64,000 nt of DNA from Aradus depressus. Its lineage: Eukaryota; Arthropoda; Insecta; Hemiptera; Aradidae. Position numbers and translations under genes: made by a program. The stretch spans positions 23,396,051-23,460,050 of the forward strand of contig OY759218.1 in NCBI GenBank assembly GCA_963662175.1, written 5' to 3'. The notes beneath the pieces are model-generated. The model had not been told where the DNA came from. It saw only the letters and a list, made by a program, of their open reading frames with translations, and searched no databases. This document shows positions 11,560 through 23,635 of this stretch, piece after piece; positions within the stretch are counted from its first letter, which is position 1; every line of letters begins with the position of its first letter.

Positions 11560-12060
11560 TTAATTTTTAAAAACGTGGGTTTTTAATTTTTGAAAACGGA
11601 GGGTTAATAAATGTAGTAAATACATTTTAAAAGCATTAGTTTTTGTCGGAGGATCAGACGATAACCGTTGAACTGAAATTTTTTTTGTGAAATTTACGAC
11701 ATGTGGTATGTTATAGAGTAGTTGTTTAATATCCATATTTTCTCTTTCGGGGATAAGCTTCATATCAAAAAAGCCGTCGGTGAATCATCGGCAATGTACT
11801 TTCCCAGACGAATTAATCAAATAATTTTTCGCTCTTCCTTTAATACCAATTTACACTTTTAATCAATAGTTGACATACAAGGACCTCCGAATTCTCATTT
11901 CGTGTCCATTCATTGAGCCCCCCCTTCTCTTCGGCCGATTTCGTGGAAAATTAATATGTGTACTCCTTATGGGGTTTTGAATTTACACAAGAAATTTCGT
12001 GTGAATACATTCATTACATTGACAGTTATTAGAGATTTTGTTAAGCCTTAACCCACAATA
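11560..12060 (+). repeat. Degraded hairpin-family remnant and AT-rich DNA
   Basis: At 11770 the head word GTCGGTGAATCATCGGCAAT appears, followed by degenerate units to about 12050. The stretch 11560-11625 has a short triplication of a GGGTTTTTAATTTTT-like unit. Confidence 0.55.
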
Positions 12061-12481
12061 TTATTCCCGTTGCCCAAATTTGTCTGATAATTGAATTGAT
12101 TATTTTTGAAAGGGCATTTGTCCCTTCAACCAAACTTTTCAGTAGAAGCATAAATGTGATTTTTCATCTCTTGACTAAAAAACTTCACCTTTTTTAGGCT
12201 TCAAGGTAAAAAGGGTAATTATTAAAACGTATAAATTAATATTTGTTTTTAGTAACTTAAACGTATATTTAATTATGTCATCAATATGTTGTCGACCAAT
12301 CACAGGACCTGGGTACCTGGAGTGCTGTTATGATATTCAAACATAAAAAATTGTGAAATTCCGAACGATTTTTTTTTATCTTTCGGTATTCCTTTTCGCA
12401 TGAACTCTATTGAAAAAGTTGTTTTTAAAAAAAATGGTGGCCACCACGATTTAAAATCATAGATGATGTTAGAGTCTATGT
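12061..12481. other. Noncoding, no feature recognised
   Basis: AT-rich sequence up to the Harbinger-type MITE. Confidence 0.5.
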
Positions 12482-13036
12482 GAAGGGGCCCTCACACTGG
12501 CAAAAATTTCACTCAAAATTTTGAGCACAAATATTGAGCTTATTTTTGTACAAAATATTGAATGGTCGTGGACCCCTCACACTGCACAAAAATATTGCAC
12601 ACAATTTGAGTGTCGACTAAACATTCGTGATGGAAGCACGGCGCATCGCGTTGTACTCAGCCATAGCCGCATACGTTTCTTTGCCCAGGGCTAGTTGTAT
12701 GTGCAGTGTTGAAGGAGTCTTTAAATAATAAGAAGAAAAGAGTGTGGGTCAGGAATTATTTGAAGAAGCGACCGACCCATGGTCATCGTAACCTACTTCG
12801 CGAACTGAGCTTGGAACCTACACTACATCAAAATTTCCTCACACTGCGCTCTCATGCTACAAAATATTGACAGGTCCGCAAAAATTTTCTAAACTTTCAG
12901 AAAACTTTTGAACGCCTCTCAAAATATTGAATACCCCTTTCTTTGCACAATATTTGTTCTCAAACTCTCAATATTTTTGCACAAAACCGACATCTTCAAA
13001 TTTTTGAGCGAAATTTTTGCCAGTGTGAGGGCCCCT
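12482..13036 (+). mobile_element. PIF/Harbinger non-autonomous element
   Basis: Imperfect TIRs of about 44 bp begin AAGGGGCCCTCACACTGGC and end in the inverted match. The flanks suggest a 3-bp TGA duplication. Inside, on the plus strand, 12725-12838 encodes a piece of a Harbinger nuclease N-terminus. It sits in the DUF7869-like pseudogene, whose homology starts right at its right end. Confidence 0.8.
12725..12838 (+). pseudogene. Harbinger transposase N-terminal fragment
   Basis: Reads KKKRVWVRNYLKKR..HGHRNLLRELSLEP..FL, the conserved start of HARBI1-type nucleases in animals. The catalytic DDE region is missing. Confidence 0.7.
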
Positions 13037-13500
13037 TGATTCACAATGAAATTTCCCTGTTTGCTCGATGATGCTACGTGTCTGGCATACTCATCTGGGG
13101 TATAAACTCGGTCCAACCTCTTGAGGTGCCGTTTGGCAACTCCAATATCTCGGCCACAGGGCAGGAAGCTATGCCTCCTAGTGGGAAAATATTGGATATA
13201 GAATTTTTCTGACATTGTTAACGTAGATAAAAATCTAACCACTGAATGATTTCGATTTTGTCCTGCACATGCGTCGGAAAATACGTGCAGCTCTTTCTCA
13301 GGCTGACGAATATTCTCTTCTAAAAAGTTTCTCACAAAACTACAAACTTCATTAAGGCCTTTATTCCCCTGGCCCTCGTGGTACACTTACATAGTGGTTT
13401 TACCATTGTTCAGAAAATGAATCCCAAAAAAATTCACCCACAGTTGACGGAAATAAAAAATGACTTGCACTGGTATGTGCGGTAGTGGCAGGTTTTGCAT
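13037..13500 (-). pseudogene. DUF7869-like transposon-associated protein, fragment
   Basis: The minus-strand frame reads LPLPHIPVQVIFYFRQLWV then, after an in-frame TAA at about 13389, YHEGQGNKGLNEVCSFVRNF, ELHVFSDACAGQNRNHSVV, and HSFLPCGRDIGVAKR. The pattern SDxCxGQNRN with HSFLPCxRDI marks a large family of arthropod and cnidarian proteins annotated as DUF7869. They are often found in transposons and the role is unknown. The stop codon and the Harbinger insertion at its end mark it as dead. Confidence 0.75.
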
Positions 13501-14184
13501 ATAGTCAAACATTTATTTTATTATGAGTTATCGCGTCACACACACAGAGACAGACAGAAAATTTTACTTGAACAGCTAAAGGCAGCTGAGGGGAAGTTGT
13601 GTAATCGGTCAGAAATTTTAGAACATAACATTATTTGTGTTGTCACAATTTATTTATTTTTTGTTGGATTGAGTCAGTTTTCGACATCATCCAATGAATG
13701 CAAATCTTACATTATTTTTTATTTATTTATTTTTTATTCACATATACTACTCACAATAAAAAGTATATAAATTGGCTAAATAGTTTTATCACAGAAATTA
13801 GTCTTGTTTATTATGAAAACCTATAATACTTATTTGGGACCTCCATAATGTTATTTGAATTATATTCATTTGTTTATTTATTTCTCCTTTAAAACAGGTT
13901 CTTATAGTAATTTTTCTGTTGTATAAAAAACAGTTTCACTTTTAATTTATATTTTATCAGGTATACTTAGTTGTTATCGGTTTGCTAGAAATGATTGTGA
14001 GAATCCGAAGATTACAACCGGTCAGTAAAAAAAAAATAATAAAACTTAATAAGAAAAAGTATTCAAGACATAAACATTACAAAACAAAACATTTAATGGG
14101 AACCATTGATTTAAATAAAAACTATGATAAACTAAACAAACTTTCTTTTTGAAATATTGTTTATTCCATTAAAAAAAAAAGTTA
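13501..14184. other. Noncoding, no feature recognised
   Basis: AT-rich; the 91-codon plus ORF at 13495-13770 is hydrophobic low-complexity sequence and is not supported as a gene. Confidence 0.5.
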
Positions 14185-14305
14185 TACAAAAACTACAGGT
14201 TTCGTCAATAATCCATCTCAGATGTAGTTATAAATATACTAAGTCTTCGGTTATTTATAACTGAACCTGACGATGGTATAATATAGAAACTTAGTAGTTT
14301 TTGTA
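14185..14305. repeat. Foldback with paired hammerhead-like motifs
   Basis: Arms are ACAAAAACTACAGGTTTCG on the left and the inverted match CTTAGTAGTTTTTGTA on the right. The left arm carries GGTTTCG..ATCTCAG (minus-strand CTGAGAT..CGAAACC) and the right arm CCTGACGATGG..GAAAC. Confidence 0.6.
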
Positions 14306-14334
14306 GGTATAGTTAATTAGATAGTTATTGTGCC

Positions 14335-14525
14335 CCATATCCGGGCTTTCACTACCAGAGTTTAATTGCTCTGGTGTACATGAGATACTTTAACGTGTAT
14401 CTGACCCCTCGATCAGGATGGGGTCCATCGCTTAATATTTTACCAAAGGACGGTGTGCTCAAGATTTTTTCCCCTCTCAGATAATGAAAAACCTAAAGAC
14501 CCGTGATCTTGTGAACTGACTAAGC
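14335..14525 (-). mobile_element. SINE A-like remnant, diverged
   Basis: Reverse complement of the SINE A body is recognisable (CCGGGCTTTCACTACCAGAG, CATCGCTTAA, GGACGGTGTGCTCA, CTCAGATAAT), with many substitutions. Confidence 0.55.
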
Positions 14526-14543
14526 AACTTCTACCGCCGCACA

Positions 14544-15038
14544 GTGTGAAATTTATGAGTTTTGATTTTCAAAATTCGAGCCCCCGCTCAATTTTTGATC
14601 AATTTGGATGAAACTAGGTGCAAAATATTTGTGAAAGCTGGCTTTTTATCAGGTAACTGTGGGTTTCACAATCAAGGTATTATATGCCAATTGATAGCTG
14701 CCAAAACCCCGCGAAAAGTTTAAAATGTTTTAATTTTTTATGTCTACGTTTTTGTTAACGGAATTTTACAACTTAAATGAATGTTTTTTGGGTCGCTGAT
14801 TACGAATTCAATATTTATTTTAGCCAAAAGTGGTCCTAATGTTGTAGTTTTGGCCTAAAGTGGTCCAAAGTCAATATATTGGCTATTTCTGCCACTGGCA
14901 TATAATACGATTTTTAAACCCGCAGTTATCTGATAAGAAGCCAGCATTCACAAATATTTTGCACCTAGTTTCATCCAAATTGATCAAAAATTGAGCGGGG
15001 GCTCGAATTTTGAAAATCAAAACTCATAAATTTCACAC
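14544..15038. mobile_element. MITE with very long TIRs (~130-150 bp)
   Basis: The outer sequence GTGTGAAATTTATGAG is inverted at 15024-15038. The arms stay alignable through CCCCCGCTCAATTTTTGATC, CACCTAGTTTCATCC and up to the ACTGTGGGTTT/AAACCCGCAGT pair. About 200 bp of unpaired spacer. No ORF. Confidence 0.8.
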
Positions 15039-15564
15039 ACGCGCCCCGTACATATTTTTTTGTGAAATGACACATTTCAAAAAATTAATTTGTTTTATTT
15101 ATTTACTACAAGTTTCCACAATATATCCGCCTTTCTCAACTTAGAAGTTACAACTAGACAATAGTCCTTTTTTTATTTAACAAATTTCATTTTAATCCCT
15201 ACTTTTAATGTAATTAATCTATTTTTGTTCATATAAAATTACTCACAATATTAATTCCGATAACGCATATTGTAAGGTTACTCTAATTTTTAATTAATGC
15301 AGCATGCTGGTATGTGTCATTCTCTGGCGCCGGTGTTTATTCGTTGACTAAATTTTATTTATTAAACATTTTCCCAATGTGACTTTTACATTTTCTGACT
15401 GCTATTACGATTAACTAGACAAGTCATCTGCCAAATTAAACCGTAATTAGGATATTTTATAGGGGCTTTTTAGTATGTACACATTTTCAAAGTTAGAATT
15501 TGGATTAGTTATCCTTAACTGGTAACCGGGCAGTTGACCCTAACAATTTGAATATTTAGTCTGT

Positions 15565-15599
<35 letters not shown>

Positions 15600-17300
15600 T
15601 GGGCTGGTGTATTACACCTAGGGACCTAAGCATCCTGTTTTCTGTTATGTAAGTTTTTTTGTTAAACATCTATTTTTTAAATATAGCTTTTTAATTGTTT
15701 AGTTTTAATTTATTCTAGCATAACAGTTACTATCATTTTATATATGCTAATCTAAGCTGTGAACAAGACAACCAGAAAAGTTGGCAGAAATTCTTGGAGT
15801 TATCTTAATCGACCACAAGGCTGATCCCGCTCTTTCCTGTATCATCGTTGATCAATCCTGTCTCATACATTAAGTATAACCCCCATGTCAAATTTAAATT
15901 TTGTAAAATTTGAAAATATACAAAAAATACTTTCATTTATTATAGTTCAAATTTACACGCTTAATCAACATTTTATTCATTAATATTTCTATCTAAACTA
16001 GTGATTGATGTATAAAATATTTCAAAATCAGGAGTCATAAAATATTAAATTTGAAAATTCTCTTAATTTTAGCAAATGTTTACGACGTTTCCAGAGCGAT
16101 GGAAAATTGAACATTTCCCGCCCGGCACCGAGACCAGAGGGCTAGAAGCAAATGATGCCTTATTTTTCGAGTTTCAACAATTTTCGCCCGCTCTCAATTT
16201 TCATGTTTCACATAAAACAATATGGGCAACTATATATTATATTTTCAAACTAAAATTCGTTAAACAAATTATGAAAAATGTTGTTCTAAGTGTATTAAAT
16301 AAAAATAGTGGAAAGAGACAAGGAACATATGGTAAAAAAATATGCAGATGACATAAAAATTACATATATTTAATCCGTACAACGAATTATGTGCGTAAAA
16401 ATGTATTATCTTATTTGATTCTGATTCTAAATTTATATAAATATATTATAACAAAACTGTCTAATTCTTCGATTTCCGGGCTCTCATTTGATGTTGATCG
16501 GAAATAAAATGAAGAAAAACAAAATAAATAATCTGATTAAAATTTATTTTATTTATTACAAAAATAAAAATAAAATAAATAATTGAGTGAAACAAAATAA
16601 TTTTTAAAAATTTTAAAATTTATTTTAAATTATCAATGGTTTTTTAATTGAAAATTTTAAAGCATATCCACATAACTTCGAGCTTTAGGGTTACTTCGAA
16701 GTAGTGGAAATGAGCTGCCAGGAGCTCGGACTTAAGTATTTATTGATACGTTTTGACTTACGTGATAGTGACAGAAGAGCCGTCCACAGAACTGAATGAA
16801 GGCAATGGCTCTGCAACCATATGGACTGAGCTCGGGGGGAGCCAAGGGGGCGGGGCTTTAAGTGTTGCCCCTCCCATCACCCCCACCCTACCTTCCGCTT
16901 CCCCCACTCTGCCTTCCTCAACAACCCCCACCACTGCCCCCCTTCTCCCACTCCCTTCTCCCTGTTTACCTTACACTAATTGATCTATACAAGTCCTAGG
17001 GTCCTGGTCTTTCTTCTGAACGCCTCCCGTCTTCTGTAATTGCTCCTCCAGTTTACGATGCCACCACTAACTCACGTCTTCTTCATTTAGTGACCACCAC
17101 AGACCATCACAATCAGTTTTTATAGACTATCACGGTTTTCGAACCTTAACAACATCAGCAGGAGCAGATCCAATGGGGTTTTGAGGGGGCGATAGAAATA
17201 AAAATTGCCTCTTTGGCTAAATTTCGTTAGATGCTGGCAGCAAATTAACGAGCTTCTTAACCTAAATAAACTATTCTTAAACTAACGATAGAATTAAACC
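15039..17300. other. 2.3 kb without recognised gene
   Basis: AT-rich. Holds a (TA)n microsatellite at 15570-15597. A plus ORF at 16076-16351 (91 codons) and a Pro/Ser/Thr-rich one at 16753-16983 (76 codons) show no recognisable domain. The latter sits in a locally GC-rich patch (16780-17100) and could be a stray exon. Confidence 0.5.
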
Positions 17301-17407
17301 TAACAAAAGAAAAGTCGGTGAATCACATATAACATATAAAATTTCGTTTCGATACATTCATTCTACCGAGTGTTATAGTGTTCATAGACACGCATACAAC
17401 GACCGAT

Positions 17408-20400
17408 TTTTACTTCCCCAGCTATACAAAGTGTAGGGGAAATTATGAAATCAACCAAAAATTCGAAAATGTAAAAACAAATTTTTGTACCTATCTGTGT
17501 CTAACACGTTAATTCCCGATAGAATGAATGTACCAATACAAAATTTTATTTGTGAATCCAAAACCCTCTAACGACGAGTCGTATTGATTGTCAGACAAAT
17601 CGACAAAAGAAGGAAGGAGATTAGGGGGAGGCTTAATACAAAAACTCTAATAACTGCCGTCAGAATGAATGTATCGATACGAATTTCTATATGTGTGTGC
17701 AAAATCCTGCAGGGACAACAACTATCGATTTTCAGTCGAATCGGCCCAAGGGAAGGGGGGATTAGGGGGAGGCTTAATACAAAAACTCTAATAACTGCCT
17801 TCAGAATGAATGTATCGATACGAATTTCTATATGTGTGTGCAAAATCCCGCAGGGACAACAACTATCGATTTTCAGTCGAATCGGCCCAAGGGAAGGGGG
17901 GATTAGGGGGAGGCTTAATACAAAAACTCTAATAACTGCCGTCAGAATGAATGTATCGATACGAATTTCTATATGTGTGTGCAAAATCCTGCAGGGACAA
18001 CAACTATCGATTTTCAGTCGAATCGGCCAAAGGAAAGGGGGGATTAGGGGGAGGCTTAATACAAAAACTCTAATAACTGCCTTCAGAATGAATGTATCGA
18101 TACGAATTTCTATATGTGTGTGCAAAATCCCACAGGGACAACAACTGTCGATTTTCAGTCGAATCGGCCCAAGGGAAGGAGGGATTAGGGGGAGGCTTAA
18201 TACAAAAACTCTAATAACTGCCTTCAGAATGAATGTATCGATACGAATTTCTATATGTGTGTGCAAAATCCCGCAGGGACAACAACTATCGATTTTCAGT
18301 CGAATCGGCCCAAGGGAAGGGGGGATTAGGGGGAGGCTTAATACAAAAACTCTAATAACTGCCGTCAGAATGAATGTATCGATACGAATTTCTATATGTG
18401 TGTGCAAAATCCCGCAGGGACAACAACTATCGATTTTCAGTCGAATCGGCCCAAGGGAAGGGGGGATTAGGGGGAGGCTTAATACAAAAACTCTAATAAC
18501 TGCCTTCAGAATGAATGTATCGATACGAATTTCTATATGTGTGTGCAAAATCCCGCAGGGACAACAACTATCGATTTTCAGTCGAATCGGCTCAAGGGAA
18601 GGGCAGATTAGGGGGAGGCTTAAAACAAAAACTCTAATAACTGCCTTCAGAATGAATGTATCGATACGAATTTCTATATGTGTGTGCAAAATCCCACAGG
18701 GACAACAACTGTCGATTTTCAGTCGAATCGGCCCAAGGGAAGGGGGGATTAGGGGGAGGCTTAATACAAAAACTCTAATAACTGCCTTCAGAATGAATGT
18801 ATCGATACGAATTTCTATATGTGTGTGCAAAATCCCGCAGGGACAACAACTATCGATTTTCAGTCGAATCGGCCCAAGGGAAGGGGAGATTAGGGGGAGG
18901 CTTAATACAAAAACTCTAATAACTGCCGTCAGAATGAATGTATCGATACGAATTTCTATATGTGTGTGCGAAATCCCGCAGGGACAACAACTATCGATTT
19001 TCAGTCGAATCGGCCCAAGGGAAGGGGAGATTAGGGGGAGGCTTAGTACAAAAACTCTAATAACTGCCGTCAGAATGAATGTATCGATACGAATTTCTAT
19101 GTGTGTGCAAAATCCCGCAGGGACAACAACTATCGATTTTCAGTCGAATCGGCCCAAGGGAAGGGGGGATTAGGGGGAGGCTTAATACAAAACTCTAATA
19201 ACTGCCGTCAGAATGAATGTATCGATACGAATTTCTATATGTGTGTGCAAAATCCCACAGGGACAACAACTGTCGATTTTCAGTCGAATCGGCCCAAGGG
19301 AAGGGGGGATTAGGGGGAGGCTTAATACAAAAACTCTAATAACTGCCTTCAGAATGAATGTATCGATACGAATTTCTATATGTGTGTGCAAAATCCCGCA
19401 GGGACAACAACTATCGATTTTCAGTCGAATCGGCTCAAGGGAAGGGGAGATTAGGGGGAGGCTTAATACAAAAACTCTAATAACTGCCTTCAGAATGAAT
19501 GTATCGATACGAATTTCTATATGTGTGTGCAAAATCCCACAGGGACAACAACTGTCGATTTTCAGTCGAATCGGCCCAAGGGAAGGAGGGATTAGGGGGA
19601 GGCTTAATACAAAAACTCTAATAACTGCCTTCAGAATGAATGTATCGATACGAATTTCTATATGTGTGTGCAAAATCCCGCAGGGACAACAACTATCGAT
19701 TTTCAGTCGAATCGGCCCAAGGGAAGGGGGGATTAGGGGGAGGCTTAATACAAAAACTCTAATAACTGCCGTCAGAATGAATGTATCGATACGAATTTCT
19801 ATATGTGTGTGCAAAATCCCGCAGGGACAACAACTATCGATTTTCAGTCGAATCGGCCCAAGGGAAGGGGGGATTAGGGGGAGGCTTAATACAAAAACTC
19901 TAATAACTGCCTTCAGAATGAATGTATCGATACGAATTTCTATATGTGTGTGCAAAATCCCGCAGGGACAACAACTATCGATTTTCAGTCGAATCGGCTC
20001 AAGGGAAGGGGAGATTAGGGGGAGGCTTAAAACAAAAACTCTAATAACTGCCTTCAGAATGAATGTATCGATACGAATTTCTATATGTGTGTGCAAAATC
20101 CCACAGGGACAACAACTGTCGATTTTCAGTCGAATCGGCCCAAGGGAAGGGGGGATTAGGGGGAGGCTTAATACAAAAACTCTAATAACTGCCTTCAGAA
20201 TGAATGTATCGATACGAATTTCTATATGTGTGTGCAAAATCCCATAGGGAGGACAACTATCGATTTTCAGTCGAATCGGCTCAAGGGAAGGGGAGATTAG
20301 GGGGAGGCTTAATACAAAAACTCTAATAACTGCCTTCAGAATGAATGTATCGATACGAATTTCTATATGTGTGTGCAAAATCCCACAGGGACAACAACTG

Positions 20401-21835
20401 TCGATTTTCAGTCGAATCGGCCCAAGGGAAGGGGGGATTAGGGGGAGGCTTAATACAAAAACTCTAATAACTGCCTTCAGAATGAATGTATCGATACGAA
20501 TTTCTATATGTGTGTGCAAAATCCCGCAGGGACAACAACTATCGATTTTCAGTCGAATCGGCCCAAGGGAAGGGGAGATTAGGGGGAGGCTTAATACAAA
20601 AACTCTAATAACTGCCGTCAGAATGAATGTATCGATACGAATTTCTATATGTGTGTGCGAAATCCCGCAGGGACAACAACTATCGATTTTCAGTCGAATC
20701 GGCCCAAGGGAAGGGGAGATTAGGGGGAGGCTTAATACAAAAACTCTAATAACTGCCGTCAGAATGAATGTATCGATACGAATTTCTATGTGTGTGCAAA
20801 ATCCCGCAGGGACAACAACTATCGATTTTCAGTCGAATCGGCCCAAGGGAAGGGGGGATTAGGGGGAGGCTTAATACAAAACTCTAATAACTGCCGTCAG
20901 AATGAATGTATCGATACGAATTTCTATATGTGTGTGCAAAATCCCGCAGGGACAACAACTATTGATTTTCAGTCGAATCGGCCCAAGGGAAGGGGGGATT
21001 AGGGGGAGGCTTAATACAAAAACTCTAATAACTGCCTTCAGAATGAATGTATCGATACGAATTTCTATATGTGTGTGCAAAATCCCGCAGGGACAACAAC
21101 TATCGATTTTCAGTCGAATCGGCCCAAGGGAAGGGGGGATCAGGGGGAGGCTTAATACAAAAACTCTAATAACTGCCTTCAGAATGAATGTATCGATACG
21201 AATTTCTATATGTGTGTGCAAAATCCCGCAGGGACAACAACTATCGATTTTCAGTCGAATCGGCCCAAGGGAAGGGGAGATTAGGGGGAGGCTTAATACA
21301 AAAACTCTAATAACTGCCGTCAGAATGAATATATCGATACGAATTTCTATATGTGTGTGCAAAATCCCATAGGGACAACAACTATCGATTTTCATTCGAA
21401 TCGGCCCAAGGGAGGGGGGGATTAGGGGTGCGGCTTAACTCAGAAACTTCAGTGAGTTGAGCTCCCCTTTCGTTCGGCCGATTCCATTGAAATTTGATAG
21501 GTATCGTCCTAATGAGATTTTGAATTTAAATATGGAATTGCATGTCGATACAAATACCGGTAGATTTGATGTGTTAATTCCCCCTCCCTTTTCGCCGATT
21601 TGGATAAAAATCAATAAGTGTCGTCTTTATGGCGTTCTGATTACAAATACAAAATGTCGTGTCTATACATTCATTTTATGAATAGTTATCGTGTTCACAA
21701 ACCCACTCAGACAGACTTTTTTATTTTTATTTTTGGAATCACTGAGTCGGAAAACATGAAATTTCGGTGAAAACTGAATTCGAATTTCTGACTGAATACA
21801 TAAATTCCCCTATAATTCGTATAGCTGGGAAAATA
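17408..21835. repeat. Hairpin-family element expanded into a satellite
   Basis: Both ends carry a tail hairpin pointing outward: ACTTCCCCAGCTATACAAAG at about 17411 (minus orientation) and TTCCCCTATAATTCGTATAG near 21807 (plus orientation). The outer units (17455-17615 and 21440-21690) are the degenerate type found elsewhere; the middle is the 141-bp array. Unit orientation flips at about 21435. Confidence 0.75.
17616..21435 (+). repeat. 141-bp tandem satellite, about 27 units
   Basis: Each unit contains AGAATGAATGTATCGATACG, ATGTGTGTGCAAAATCC, GGGACAACAACTATCGAT, CAGTCGAATCGGCCCAAGGG, GATTAGGGGGAGGCTTAATA and AACTCTAATAACTGCC. The period is 141 bp, i.e. 47 codons, and the consensus lacks stops on both strands. 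This creates long spurious ORFs (529 codons on plus, 445 on minus). Variant sites (CCGTCAG/CCTTCAG, CCGCAGG/CCACAGG, ACTATCG/ACTGTCG) allow units to be told apart. Units 4-11 recur as units 14-23 with two extra units, showing block duplication inside the array. Confidence 0.95.
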
Positions 21836-22184
21836 AAAGAAATGGACGTGTGCCGGTGTTTGTGAACACAACTTCTGATAGAATGAATATATTGACATGA
21901 AATTTTTTTATGTGGATACAGAAGTCCATAAGGTCAACACCTACAGGGGCTTAGAGAAAGTTATATAATAACTCTCGATGGGTGTACATCGTTATATGTG
22001 GATTCGGGAGTACATCCATTAACTTTCAGCCAAATGAGACATAGAAAAGGATTTAGAGGGAGAGCGGAAAATGAGTCTATTAGAATTAATTCGGCTTATG
22101 GAGTAGATTGCTGAAGATCAGTGTTGCCAGATCAAATTTGGAGAAATCAGAGGAAAATCTTTTGAAAATCAGAAGATTTATATA

Positions 22185-22404
22185 TATTTATATACATATA
22201 TATTTTTTAAATTGTTTTTATTTTTTGGCCCCGGCAGACATTATACTAGCCATCTATGTGTTATTATTTAGTTATTTTTACGACATCCATGGCCCAGGGA
22301 GGGAGTTTTATCTACGAAATAAAACTCACTCCCGGACGGGATTCGAACCCGCAAACCATGGGACTAATCCCTACGCTCTAGCCCGCACGGCCACCAAGGC
22401 TCCC
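22185..22404 (-). mobile_element. SINE B, tRNA-derived, with target duplication
   Basis: Minus strand: head GGGAGCCTTGGTGGCCGTGC, box B GGTTCGAATCC, then an inverted GAGTTTTATTTCGTAG / CTACGAAATAAAACTC segment and a T-rich tail on the plus strand. The direct repeat GAAGATTTATATA occurs on both sides (22172-22184 and 22405-22417), a 13-bp target-site duplication. Confidence 0.85.
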
Positions 22405-22417
22405 GAAGATTTATATA

Positions 22418-22837
22418 AACTTTAGTAAATTTTAAATGATGAATGCCAATTATATTCCTTTATAATCTCGCTTTAAGAACTAAAAGCGCAATTTTATTGC
22501 TAAAATAAATAATTATACAAATATTGTATAAGAGGACTATGGTGGAGGAAGAATGACCTTGATTTGAGACCAGAGAGAACTTCAATAGTAAAAGGGGGTT
22601 GATAAACAACTCTTAATTGACCATATGGTCTCCTAAATATAATTATTTTTTACATACGGTTTAACGTTTCGCCCATTCGGACATTTTCAAAACATGAATT
22701 TACTGAGTTATTGACCATTAATCATTTACACCTATAGATGATAGTATATTTTTTAATAATAATAATAATTGTTTTTATTGTTTAAAGGTATTCCCTATAC
22801 AATTGAGTCAGTGACCGTTACATTTACAATATTAACA
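22418..22837. other. Noncoding, no gene recognised
   Basis: A minus-strand GAAAC-type motif (TTTAACGTTTCGCCCATTCG) lies at about 22670. Otherwise AT-rich. Confidence 0.5.
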
Positions 22838-23135
22838 TTAACGTTCGAAACCCGACCGAGGCCTTTTAGTTTATTTTATTTGGGAGGTAAAATAAACTTA
22901 AGCACGCCGTCCTTCGGATGGGACGTTAAGCGATGGTCCCGAGCCTGCACGATGTCAGGTACTCGTTAAAGCCCCTACCCTAGGAGAATAAAAATTTAGG
23001 GTAGGCAAAATTTAGGACTGACTCCCACAGTAGAGTCGGGCTCATGTCCACCAGAGTGACGAAAGAGCGCTCTGGTAGTAGGCGATATGACCTCGTAGTT
23101 AAAGCCCGGGCATGAGTCATAAAACCTAACCTAAC
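22838..23135 (+). mobile_element. SINE A, 5'-truncated
   Basis: Begins at box B (GTTCGAAACCCGACCGAGGC) and runs through GCACGCCGTCCTTCGGATGG, CGATGGTCCCGAGCC, GGGTAGGCAAAATTTAGGA, GAGCGCTCTGGTAGTAGGCG to the end CCCGGGCATGAGTCATAA. Box A is lost. Confidence 0.85.
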
Positions 23136-23169
23136 ATTAACATTTTCAAAATTAGAGATTGGTCAGCTG

Positions 23170-23635
23170 AAATAAACAATACATTAATTTTGTTAAATCG
23201 TTACAAAGCTATAAGTGAGAATAAAATTTAAAATATATAAATGAAATTAATATGAATTCAAATAAAGAAATAAATGAAAGTAATAATAGTGATTAAGAGA
23301 AAAAAAAGTGAGGAGTAATAACACAATGAAAAAAAAAAAAATGTATATATAAATTAAGTAAATACAAATTAATAATAATAAAAGACAAAGAAGTAAATAG
23401 GGAGTAACTAAATACAATAAACAATTTATTAATTTTGTTAAAGTACAAAGCTATGAGTGAGAATAAAGTCCAAAATATATAAATGAAATTAATATGAATT
23501 TAAAAAGGAAAATAAACGAAAGTTATAATATTGATTAAGAGAAAAAAAATTAAGAGTAATATTTCAGGTAAAAAATGTATAGATAAAATAAGTAAATACA
23601 AATTAATAATAATATGACAAAGAGAGTAGAATGAT
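23170..23635 (+). repeat. Tandem duplication of ~235 bp
   Basis: Two diverged units share AATTTTGTTAAA, AAAGCTATRAGTGAGAATAA, TATATAAATGAAATTAATAT, GTAAATACAAATTAATAATA and GACAAAGA. Purine-rich, no coding capacity. Confidence 0.8.

Noticed and set aside
16753..16983. Pro/Ser/Thr-rich ORF as a secreted or nuclear protein
   Set aside because: C-rich low-complexity DNA; no signal peptide or splice evidence.
17584..19173. 529-codon plus ORF and 420- and 445-codon minus ORFs as repeat proteins
   Set aside because: They are the 141-bp satellite read in frame; both strands are open because the unit is 47 codons without stops. No start context, no domain.
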